A stretch of DNA of 33,343 bases from Phenylobacterium aquaticum. GTDB taxonomy: Bacteria; Pseudomonadota; Alphaproteobacteria; Caulobacterales; Caulobacteraceae. Below are positions 25,338 through 32,590 of the stretch, piece after piece. The notes beneath the pieces were generated by a model. The model did not search any database. It worked only from the letters and a program-made list of their open reading frames with translations, and had not been told where the DNA came from. The stretch is taken from NCBI RefSeq assembly GCF_947378715.1, contig NZ_CANCLE010000020.1:1-33343 (forward strand). The letters are read 5' to 3'. The position numbers were made by a program, and so were the translations under genes. Every line of letters begins with the position of its first letter. The stretch's first letter is position 1.

Positions 25338-26372
25338 TCAAGGCGTCGGGCAGCGCAGCCCCCCGTGGTCCAGGCACAGGGCTTCGCCGCCGGCCGGGAC
25401 ATGGCCGGTCTTGTCCAGCACGCCCTCCAGCTTGAGATTGGCGATGTCGGGCCCGTGGTCGGTCATGGTGATCCACATGATGTGGTCCATGGCGCCCTGG
25501 GACCCGTCGAAGGCCCGCTCACCGCCGGTGGTGCCCAGCATGATGTAGTCGGCGCCGTTCCGCTGGGCGTAGCCATAGCGGTGCAAGTGACCGTTGAGGA
25601 TGGTGTAGGGCCGGCCCTTCAGCGCCGCCTCGATGCGGCCCAGGCCCTTGTCGCCCGGCCGCGCATAGACCGGCTTGTGCATCAGGGCGATGGTCCAGCG
25701 CACCTTGGGGTGAGCCGCGATCAGCTTCTCGAAATAGGCGCTCTGCTCAGGCCCGATCTCGCCGGTCCTGGCCTCTTGCAGGGAGGCATAGGGCAGCTTG
25801 GCGGCGGCGGCCGGATCAGTCTTCCGCAGGCTGAGGAAGTCGGCGCGGGCGTGGTAGATTTCCTGCATCCGCGCGGCCGGATAGTCCTCGGTGTCCAGCA
25901 CCATGAACAGCACGTCGCGATAGACGAAGCCGTAATAGCGGGCGCCATAGCGCGCCTCCCAGACCTTGCGCTGGGTCAGGTTGGTCATGTCGTGATTGCC
26001 GGCCACGTGGAAGAACGGGGCCGGGGCCTTGGCGGCCAGGGCGTCGAAGGCGTCCCACTCGCGGTTCAACAGGGCCGCGTCTTCCGAACCTCCCTCGATC
26101 ATGTCGCCGACGGTCATGATGAAGGCCGGGTGCAGCAGGGCGAGGTCTGCCACGGCGACATCGAAGACACCGGGGCGATAGCCGGACTCCAGGTCGGAGA
26201 CGACGGCGAAGCTGAAGGTCTGGGGCGCGTCGTCGAAGCGCTCATGGGTCCAGGGCTTGGGCCCGGCCGGCAGGGTGGCCTTGAATGGCGGCGCGGCCAG
26301 GCTGGGCCCCGCCGCCAGGCCCAGTCCGATCACCGCCAGGATCGCCGCCGCATACCGCCTGAACCCAGCCAT
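25338..26372 (-). CDS. Exported calcineurin-like metallophosphoesterase
   Basis: This 344-aa protein has a signal peptide (about residues 1-27, ending PSLAA). Its metallophosphoesterase motifs are G89-D90, G125-N126-H127-D128, M231-H232-K-P and G261-H262-L-H264. The first motif, normally DxH, reads D60-L-E62, so one metal ligand is changed. The enzyme should hydrolyse a phosphate ester in the periplasm; similar proteins include purple acid phosphatase-like enzymes. I start at ATG 26372, which is preceded by AGGGAGAG; an earlier frame start would add 22 residues ahead of the signal peptide. Activity may be altered by the D-L-E change. It is the probable first gene of a two-gene run with the DsbD-like protein, although their functions are not obviously linked. 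Confidence 0.88.
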   Translation of the reverse strand: MAGFRRYAAAILAVIGLGLAAGPSLAAPPFKATLPAGPKPWTHERFDDAPQTFSFAVVSDLESGYRPGVFDVAVADLALLHPAFIMTVGDMIEGGSEDAALLNREWDAFDALAAKAPAPFFHVAGNHDMTNLTQRKVWEARYGARYYGFVYRDVLFMVLDTEDYPAARMQEIYHARADFLSLRKTDPAAAAKLPYASLQEARTGEIGPEQSAYFEKLIAAHPKVRWTIALMHKPVYARPGDKGLGRIEAALKGRPYTILNGHLHRYGYAQRNGADYIMLGTTGGERAFDGSQGAMDHIMWITMTDHGPDIANLKLEGVLDKTGHVPAGGEALCLDHGGLRCPTP

Positions 26373-26500
26373 GGCTCTCTCCCTGTCCGGGCTGCATCCT
26401 GAGCCAAGATCGGCGTCAGGACAGCCCATTTTCCGCAAGGCCTTCCGCGCGGCTGTGAAATGTTAGATGCAGATGAGCTTTGGCGGGCCGGGAGATCGCG

Positions 26501-27409
26501 ATGGGCGTGTGCGTGCTGGGCGGGATCAATCTGGACCACGTGGCGACCGTGGAGCATCTGCCCGCGCCGGGTGAGACGGTGACCAGCATCGGCCTGTCGC
26601 GGTTTCCAGGCGGCAAGGCGGCCAATCAGGCGGTGGCCGCCGCGCGTTCCGGCGCGTCCACGCAGCTGCTGGGCGCGGTCGGCGCGGATGAACCCGGCCT
26701 GTTCATGCGGACCTTCCTGACGCAGGCCGGAGTCGGGATCGGGGGCGTCATCGAGGTGGCCGACGCCCCGACCGGCCAGGCCTTCATCACCCTCGACGCG
26801 GCGGGCCGCAACAGCATCGTGGTCGCCCCCGGCGCCAACGCCCGGTTCGACGCCGCGCAGATCGCCCGCGCCGACCTGAGCGGCGCCCAGGTGTTCCTGA
26901 CCCAGTTCGAGGCGACCCTGGCGGCCGTCGAGGCCCTGTTCCGTAGCGCCCAAGCCCAGACCGGGATCAGGATCCTCAACGCCGCCCCGGCCCTGATGGA
27001 GGGCGCGCACCTCCTCGCGCTCGCCGACATCCTGGTGGTCAATGAGACCGAGCTGGCGCGGTTCGCCGGCCTGGAGGCGGCGCCCACCAACGCCGAGGAC
27101 GCCGCCTCGGCGGCCCGGGGTCTCGCCGCGCCGGGCCAGGCGGTGATCGCCACGCTAGGCGGAGACGGCGCGGTGATTGTGCGCGACGGCCAGGTCACCC
27201 GGATTCCCGGCCGCAAGGCCCAGGTCATCGACACCACCGGGGCCGGGGACTGCTTCTGCGGCGCGCTCGCCGCTCGCCTGGCGCAGGGGTCCGATCTGGA
27301 GGCGGCGGTGATCTACGCCAATGCGGCGGCGGCCATCTCTGTCACCCGCGCCGGAGCGGCGACCTCCTCACCGACCCGCGCGGAGGTCGAGGCCCTGCTG
27401 GCCGGCTAG
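26501..27409 (+). CDS. Ribokinase-type sugar kinase (PfkB family)
   Basis: This 302-aa protein is a PfkB-family carbohydrate kinase. The N-terminal GGINLDHVATVEHLPAPGET and the GGKAANQAVAAARSG block match ribokinase, and the C-terminal D244-TTGAGD250-CF carries the anion hole and catalytic aspartate. It should use ATP to phosphorylate a sugar such as ribose, but the family also includes nucleoside and deoxyribose kinases. No sugar transporter or isomerase lies nearby. I start at ATG 26501, which has GGAG at 26491-26494; a TTG at 26480 is a weaker option. It is divergent from the metallophosphoesterase and convergent with the AraC-type gene, sharing a CTAG stop overlap at 27406-27409. Confidence 0.9.
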   Translation: MGVCVLGGINLDHVATVEHLPAPGETVTSIGLSRFPGGKAANQAVAAARSGASTQLLGAVGADEPGLFMRTFLTQAGVGIGGVIEVADAPTGQAFITLDAAGRNSIVVAPGANARFDAAQIARADLSGAQVFLTQFEATLAAVEALFRSAQAQTGIRILNAAPALMEGAHLLALADILVVNETELARFAGLEAAPTNAEDAASAARGLAAPGQAVIATLGGDGAVIVRDGQVTRIPGRKAQVIDTTGAGDCFCGALAARLAQGSDLEAAVIYANAAAAISVTRAGAATSSPTRAEVEALLAG

Positions 27410-28362
27410 GCCGCGCCACCCACATTGGCCCGGCGGTATTCGCGGGGCGAGGCGCCGTACTGGTTGCGGAAGGCGCGGCTGAAATGGGCCGAGCCATTGA
27501 AGCCCCAGCGGAAACAGATCTCAGAGATCGACAGCTGGCCGCGCGCCGGGCTGGCGAGATCGGCGCGGCAACGTTCCAGGCGCCTGGCCCGCACATAGCC
27601 GGTGAAGCTCTGGCCGTGGGCGGCGAACAGCTTCTGCAGATAGCGCGGCGAAACCCCATCCTCGTCGGCGACCCTTCGCAGGGTCAGCTCCGGCTCGGCC
27701 AGCATCATCTCGATGACCTGGCAGACGCGGTGCAGTTGCACCGCCCGCGCCCCGGCCGCCCCGCCCTGCACGGCCGGCCCGCCCTCCAGCGCCAGGCTCG
27801 CCACCAGGAACTCGGTGAGCGCCAGTTCGACGGGCCGCAGCTGGTCGGAGGTCAGGTCGTCCAGGGCCTCGGCGGTGGCCTTCAACAAGCCTGAGAACAC
27901 GTGATTGATCCCGCCCGCCGCCGGCAGATGGCCGATCTTCAGGGACACCGGCGCCAGCAACCTGTGGTCCAACGCGACGCGCGGCGCAGTGATGAACAAC
28001 AGGCGGAAACGGGTGTCGAAGCGCAGGGCGGCGGCCAGGCCCGTGGGGCCGAAGATGATGTCGCCCGGCTTGACCGTGACCGCCTCCTCCCCGTCCATCA
28101 GGGTCGCGTCGCCCTCCAGCAACAGGGCCAACCAGACCGCCGCCGGTTGCTCGGCGTTGCGGCCGGCGATCTCCTGGGCGGTCGAGGAAACCTTCGAGAA
28201 CTCCACCCCCATGGGCGAGGTCAGGCTGGAGACCTGGGCATGGAATGGATCGGCCTGGGGCAGGTCGCCGATCGGCAGGCGCAACCGGGCCATGGCGTCA
28301 CGCCAGGCTGATCGGCGCTCGGCCTTGGGATAGGCGTCGGTGGTGAACTGCCAGGCCTTCAA
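27406..28362 (-). CDS. AraC-family transcriptional regulator
   Basis: This 318-aa protein has an N-terminal cupin-like sensing domain (about residues 30-180) of the AraC_binding_2 type. The C-terminal double helix-turn-helix (about 215-318) includes LRRVADEDGVSPRYLQKLFA and ISEICFRWGFNGSAHFSRAF. The start is TTG 28362, immediately after the amidase stop (28367), with a GGG-type site in the end of the amidase gene. It is the last gene of the Rieske-LigB-amidase operon, so it probably senses a substrate or intermediate of that pathway and activates the operon, and perhaps the divergent TauD gene. This regulon is inferred from position. Regulators of this subgroup often control amide, amine or aromatic breakdown genes. 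Confidence 0.92.
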   Translation of the reverse strand: MKAWQFTTDAYPKAERRSAWRDAMARLRLPIGDLPQADPFHAQVSSLTSPMGVEFSKVSSTAQEIAGRNAEQPAAVWLALLLEGDATLMDGEEAVTVKPGDIIFGPTGLAAALRFDTRFRLLFITAPRVALDHRLLAPVSLKIGHLPAAGGINHVFSGLLKATAEALDDLTSDQLRPVELALTEFLVASLALEGGPAVQGGAAGARAVQLHRVCQVIEMMLAEPELTLRRVADEDGVSPRYLQKLFAAHGQSFTGYVRARRLERCRADLASPARGQLSISEICFRWGFNGSAHFSRAFRNQYGASPREYRRANVGGAA

Positions 28363-28366
28363 GACG

Positions 28367-29458
28367 TCACCCGGGATCGATCACGGCGCCCTTGCGGGGG
28401 AAGATGGTCCGGGGGATGCGCACATGCACCCCCTGGCGACCGTCGACCACCTGGGTGACCGCGAAGTCGGCGGCGACGCTCATCAGCGAATAGGCGTCGT
28501 TGCGCGACAGGCCCTGGTGCTCCGACAGCAGGGTCAGCATGTCGAGCGAGGCGTTCTTCATGGCCTGGTCGAGATCCTCGTCGAAGCCATGGACGATCCA
28601 GAAGTTCGGAGTCTCGAGTAGCGGGCTCGGGAAGGTGAAGTCCTTGCGCAGCACCACCTGGAACAGGACGTTCAGCGAGGCCTCGATGGCGGTGCCGGAA
28701 ATCTCGCCGTCGCCCTGGCTGACATGGGGGTCGCCGATCGAGAACAGGGCGCCGTCGACCTGGACCGGATAGTACATCACCGCCCCGGCCCCGATCCGCC
28801 AATTGTCGATATTGCCGCCGTGCAGGCCCGGTGGGATGGTCGAGACCCGACCGCTGGCGTCGGGGGCGACGCCGGCCGTCCCAAGGTGCGGACGGACGGG
28901 CACCCGGACCCCGTTCAGGGCCGGCTGGCGGTCGCAGACCGGGCAATTGGTGATGGTCCCCGGTACGAGATACTTGCCAGGGAAGTCATAGGCGTAGAGC
29001 GCGCTGGCCTGGTTCGAATTGGGGTCGAGCTCATAGATCGTCACCCGCTCCTTCTCATCGAACTCCTTGTACAGATGACCCCAGTTGGCCGCGAGGTTGG
29101 AGCCGAAGTTGCAGCGCGGGGTCATGCGCAGATAGCGCACCTCGAGGATGTCGCCGGGCTTGGCGTCCTCGATGTAGATCGGTCCGGTCATGATGTGGAC
29201 GCCGGGGTTGCGATCGGCCTCCGGGGTCTCGCGGAAGATCTTCCAGACCGCCTCGTCCATCAAGAGGTCGGGGGCGTCGCCGGCGTGGTGGGTGATGGCC
29301 TCGGCCTGGATCAGGTCGCCGCTCCTGACCTTCATGACCGGCGCCTTGGCCGGATCGAAATAGCCCCAGTGGATGGTCTGGGGCGTGGCGCGCAGGGTGT
29401 GCAGGGCGCCCGGCAGGGTGTCGGGCCGCGTGTCGCCGGCTTCGCAGATGAAGGCCAT
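28367..29458 (-). CDS. Acetamidase/formamidase family amidohydrolase
   Basis: This 363-aa protein belongs to the FmdA/AmdA family, which hydrolyses formamide, acetamide or related short amides to the acid and ammonia. Family blocks seen are VRSGDLIQAEAITHHAGD, the VPVRPHLGTAGVAP segment, IPPGLHGGNIDNWRIGAGAV and FSIGDPHVSQGDGEISGTAI. The length is typical. There is no signal peptide, so it is cytosolic. ATG 29458 lies seven bases after the LigB-type gene's stop, and its own stop lies four bases before the AraC-type start. It is therefore the amide-hydrolysing step of a coupled operon. Its true substrate may be a pathway intermediate rather than free formamide, but I cannot tell which. Confidence 0.92.
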   Translation of the reverse strand: MAFICEAGDTRPDTLPGALHTLRATPQTIHWGYFDPAKAPVMKVRSGDLIQAEAITHHAGDAPDLLMDEAVWKIFRETPEADRNPGVHIMTGPIYIEDAKPGDILEVRYLRMTPRCNFGSNLAANWGHLYKEFDEKERVTIYELDPNSNQASALYAYDFPGKYLVPGTITNCPVCDRQPALNGVRVPVRPHLGTAGVAPDASGRVSTIPPGLHGGNIDNWRIGAGAVMYYPVQVDGALFSIGDPHVSQGDGEISGTAIEASLNVLFQVVLRKDFTFPSPLLETPNFWIVHGFDEDLDQAMKNASLDMLTLLSEHQGLSRNDAYSLMSVAADFAVTQVVDGRQGVHVRIPRTIFPRKGAVIDPG

Positions 29459-29465
29459 GGTTCCC

Positions 29466-30281
29466 TCAGGCGGCCGCTTCGGCCGGGGTTGGACGGCTGT
29501 CGAGCAGGACGCTGGTCATGCTGAGGGAGCCGTGTTCGATATGGTCAGGGGCGAAGGCTGCGCGGTCGCCAGGCCGGCGCGCGCCCAGGACATAGAGCAG
29601 CGGCCAGTAGTGGTCCGGCGTCGGCACGGACTTGGCGGCGGGCTCGCCGAAGGCTTCGAAGTTCACCGCCCGCTCCGGCGCGTCCTCGGCGATGGCGGTC
29701 TTGATGAAGTCGTTGAAGGCCTGGGCCCAGTCATAGGCCGGGCGGACCCGCGCGCCCCAGTCCATGGCCGGCAGGTTGTGGACGATATTGCCGCTGCCGA
29801 TGATCAGCACGCCCTCGTCGCGCAGCGGGGCGAGCTTGCGGCCCATCTCGTAGTGCCAGGCGGGCGGCTGGCTGGCGTCCATGCTGAGCTGGACCACCGG
29901 CACATCGGCGTCGGGCCAGGCCTTGGACAGCACTGACCAGGTTCCGTGATCGAGCCCCCAGCCCTGATCCTGGACCACCGGCACGGGGCCCAGCAGCGTG
30001 GCGACCCGGGCCGCGAGCTCCGGACTGCCGGGCGCCGGATACTGGATCTCGAACAGCGCCTTGGGAAACGAGGCGCCGAAGTCGTGGATGGTGCGCGGGG
30101 TGGGCATGGCGGTGACGCCGACGCCCCGGGTCAGCCAGTGGGCCGAGATGCAGAGGATGGCCTTGGGCTTGCCGATCGACGCGGCGATCTTCGCCCAGGT
30201 CTGGGTGGTGTCATTGGATTCAAGGGCGATCATCGGGCTGCCATGCCCGAAGAACACCACCGGCAGGGGCCCGTCGCTCAT
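29466..30281 (-). CDS. LigB-type extradiol dioxygenase (4,5-DOPA dioxygenase/YgiD-like)
   Basis: This 271-aa protein is a class III extradiol-type enzyme of the DODA/YgiD family. Probable metal ligands are H13 (GHGSP), H48 (SAHW), H168 (NIVHNL) and H224 (TPDHYWPL). Their spacing closely follows YgiD as I recall it. DHGTWSVL at 111-118 is another family mark. Such enzymes open catechol rings next to the hydroxyl pair. Some members bind zinc, and their physiological substrate is unclear. The ATG overlaps the Rieske oxygenase stop (ATGA at 30278-30281), so the two are translationally coupled. Coupling to a ring-hydroxylating oxygenase supports a ring-cleavage role. The alternative is a housekeeping YgiD-like role, less likely in this setting. 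Confidence 0.92.
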   Translation of the reverse strand: MSDGPLPVVFFGHGSPMIALESNDTTQTWAKIAASIGKPKAILCISAHWLTRGVGVTAMPTPRTIHDFGASFPKALFEIQYPAPGSPELAARVATLLGPVPVVQDQGWGLDHGTWSVLSKAWPDADVPVVQLSMDASQPPAWHYEMGRKLAPLRDEGVLIIGSGNIVHNLPAMDWGARVRPAYDWAQAFNDFIKTAIAEDAPERAVNFEAFGEPAAKSVPTPDHYWPLLYVLGARRPGDRAAFAPDHIEHGSLSMTSVLLDSRPTPAEAAA

Positions 30282-31471
30282 GCCGGGACCCTCTGTTCGG
30301 CGATCGCGGACCAGGTCCGCTGATAGCGCGGGGTGAGCCAGCGGTTGAAGGCGATCTGGGCGCCCTCCTGCCAGGAATAGCGGCCCCGGATGGCGAAGCG
30401 CGAGCGCAGCCCCACCTGGACCAGGCCGTCGACATGCATGTCCTGGGCGATGATCGACATGGCGGCGGTCATATTGGCCTCCAGCTTGTGGCTGAAGGCG
30501 GGATCGGCCATGGCGCCCGGTGCGAACAGCAGGCCGGTGTCCATCTCGTGGGTCTCGGGCCCGGTGGCGCGGACGATCAGATAGATGACCATGTCGGCGG
30601 TCACCACCAGGGACAGGGTCGGCGGGATATTGGCGAACACCATCCGGTTGCGGTCGACCTCCGTCAGGCCCGGAAACACCGGCAGCAGCGCCTTCTGGGT
30701 GACGTTGAAACTCGCGTCGGCATGGGTGGTGCCGTTGAAACGCAGATAGCCGGCGGCCTCATCCGGCATGGCCGGGAACACCGACTGGGCCGAGGGCACG
30801 AAGTCGTGCAGCGGTCCCTGGTGCAGGCGACTGGCGTGGTAGCCGTCATTGTTGTTCTCGAACATCACCTTCCAGTTCCAGGGAAGCTGGGCGCCGGGAT
30901 CGGGACGCGGGCCTTCGGCCCCGGCCAGATCGTAGCCCGCCAGCGCCGTCTCGATCTGGGTGAGGCGGGGCGCGAGCGGTGCGGCCTCAAGGTCGAAATT
31001 GACGAAGATGAACCCCAGCCAGACCTCGACCTTGAACCTGGGCAGGGCGATGTCGCCCTTGTCGAAACCGCAGGTCTGCTCCATGGCCGGCGCGTTCACC
31101 AGGGCCCCGTCCAGGCCATAGGTCCAGTGGTGATAGGGGCAGACAAAGCCGCGCGTATTGCCGTGGCCCTCAGCCACCAGCATGGCCCGGTGCTGACAGA
31201 CCGAGGACATGGCGACCAGCTCACCCTTGCGGGTCCGCGACACCAGGATCGGTTCACCGATGATGGCGGTGGTGAAATAGTCGCCCGGCTCCATGACCCA
31301 GGCCTCGCGGCCGACACAGAGCCACTCGTGATTGAACACCGCCTCCTGCTCGAAGGCGTAGAAATCCCCGTCCACATAGCAGGCCGGCGGCAGGGTCTGG
31401 GCGGTCTCGAACCCCTCGGTGGAGGTCGAGAGACCGGCGAAGAACGCGTCGTTGAGAAGGTCGGCTGGCAT
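30278..31471 (-). CDS. Rieske non-heme iron oxygenase, catalytic (alpha) subunit
   Basis: This 397-aa protein has a Rieske [2Fe-2S] centre, C92-x-H94 and C111-x2-H114. The mononuclear iron site consists of H212 and H217, with bridging D209 (NNNDGYHASRLH) and probably D344 as third ligand. The D209/H212/H217 spacing matches naphthalene dioxygenase (D205/H208/H213). It should hydroxylate or demethylate an aromatic or quaternary-amine substrate. I start at ATG 31471, preceded by GGTGGAG; a longer frame would add 27 unlikely residues. No beta subunit, ferredoxin or reductase is in the operon, so electrons must come from partners elsewhere. It is first in a four-gene run with LigB, amidase and AraC genes. 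Confidence 0.94.
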   Translation of the reverse strand: MPADLLNDAFFAGLSTSTEGFETAQTLPPACYVDGDFYAFEQEAVFNHEWLCVGREAWVMEPGDYFTTAIIGEPILVSRTRKGELVAMSSVCQHRAMLVAEGHGNTRGFVCPYHHWTYGLDGALVNAPAMEQTCGFDKGDIALPRFKVEVWLGFIFVNFDLEAAPLAPRLTQIETALAGYDLAGAEGPRPDPGAQLPWNWKVMFENNNDGYHASRLHQGPLHDFVPSAQSVFPAMPDEAAGYLRFNGTTHADASFNVTQKALLPVFPGLTEVDRNRMVFANIPPTLSLVVTADMVIYLIVRATGPETHEMDTGLLFAPGAMADPAFSHKLEANMTAAMSIIAQDMHVDGLVQVGLRSRFAIRGRYSWQEGAQIAFNRWLTPRYQRTWSAIAEQRVPA

Positions 31472-31735
31472 GGCGCTCCACCGGGCAGGGGCCTCGATCA
31501 GGACCCCCAGCCTAGGCTCGCGCCTCGTCACAGGTCTTGCACGTGCGCGCACGACAACTTGGCCGGCTCGAGGTAGGAGAGGCCCGTTCGCCGCCTTTCC
31601 AGGCGGTTCTGATCAGGGTCTGGGCAGGTTCAGGCGCGCCGGCCCGTGACTGAACAAAGGATCGGGCGCGCCCGTGCAAGACCGGCGGGGCGCGGGCCTC
31701 CTACTATGATGGCGCACCTGCGGAGGAGGCTTCTC
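31472..31735. promoter_or_regulatory. Divergent control region between the Rieske operon and the TauD-type gene
   Basis: No gene was seen in this stretch. It contains a perfect palindrome, CGTGCGCGCACG (31542-31553); a small hairpin, CCGCCT-TTCC-AGGCGG (31591-31606); and CTGATCAG (31609-31616). These are candidate operator sites for the AraC-type regulator or another factor. AraC-type sites are usually direct repeats, which I did not clearly find. No convincing -35/-10 pair could be assigned. Confidence 0.45.
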
Positions 31736-32590
31736 ATGACCACGGACGTTCAGCTCAAGACCCGCCCGCTCAAGCCCGGATTCGGCGTCGAGCTCCTGGA
31801 TGTCGATCTGAGCCGCGCGGACGGCGAGACGGTGGCCGGCGTGGTCGACGCCTTCCACAAGCACGGCGCCATCCTGCTGCGCGGCCAGAGCCTGGATCCA
31901 ACCCAGCTGGTCGACTTCATCGCGGCCTTCGGCGAGCCCGAGGACCACACCCAGACCAAGTTCACCCTGCCCGGCCATCCCAAGGTGTTCATCCTGTCGA
32001 ACCGGGAGGTCGAGGGTCAGCCGATCGGCGCCCACAATGACGGGGTCGGCTGGCACACGGACTATTCCTACAAGGCCGAGCCGGTGATGTGCACCATGCT
32101 CTATGCGGTTGAGGTGCCGGACGAGGGCTCCGACACCCTCTTGGCCGACCAGTGCGCGGCCTGGAACGAACTCAGCCCCGAACGGCAGGCTGAGCTCGAC
32201 GGCCTGATGCTGCACCACTCCTACCAGTACTTCATGTCGACCCGGGAGTTCGGCCGCCAGGAGCTGTCCGAGGAGCTGAAGGCCGCCAATCCGGACGTCA
32301 TCCATCCCTTGATCCGCACCCACCCGGCCGACGGCCGCAAGGCTCTGTGGGTCTCGACCGGCACGGTCAAGGAGGTGGTCGGCATGCCCAATCCTGAGGG
32401 CCTGCAGCTGATCGACGAGCTGGTCGAATGGGTGACCCAGGATCGCTTCGTGTTCCGCCACAAGTGGCAGGTCGGCGACATCCTGATGTGGGACAACCGC
32501 TGCACCCTGCACACCGGCACCCTCTATGACGACACCAAGTATTTCCGGATCATGCACCGACTGTGGGTGAAGGGCGACAAGCCGTTCTGA
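31736..32590 (+). CDS. TauD/TfdA-family Fe(II)/2-oxoglutarate dioxygenase
   Basis: This 284-aa enzyme should use Fe(II), oxygen and 2-oxoglutarate to hydroxylate a substrate, often releasing sulfite, an alcohol or an amine. The iron triad is H107-x-D109 (GWHTDYSY) and H259 (NRCTLHTGT). The 2-oxoglutarate-binding arginines are probably R271 and/or R275 (YFRIMHRLW). I start at ATG 31736 because GGAGGAGG (31722-31729) lies at the right distance; an upstream in-frame start at 31646 would lack a good site. It is divergent from the Rieske operon, and its stop shares a base with the SDR start (TGATG). TfdA-like roles on aryl-ether or carboxylate compounds would fit the setting, but taurine use is not supported because no transporter is present. 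Confidence 0.92.
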   Translation: MTTDVQLKTRPLKPGFGVELLDVDLSRADGETVAGVVDAFHKHGAILLRGQSLDPTQLVDFIAAFGEPEDHTQTKFTLPGHPKVFILSNREVEGQPIGAHNDGVGWHTDYSYKAEPVMCTMLYAVEVPDEGSDTLLADQCAAWNELSPERQAELDGLMLHHSYQYFMSTREFGRQELSEELKAANPDVIHPLIRTHPADGRKALWVSTGTVKEVVGMPNPEGLQLIDELVEWVTQDRFVFRHKWQVGDILMWDNRCTLHTGTLYDDTKYFRIMHRLWVKGDKPF

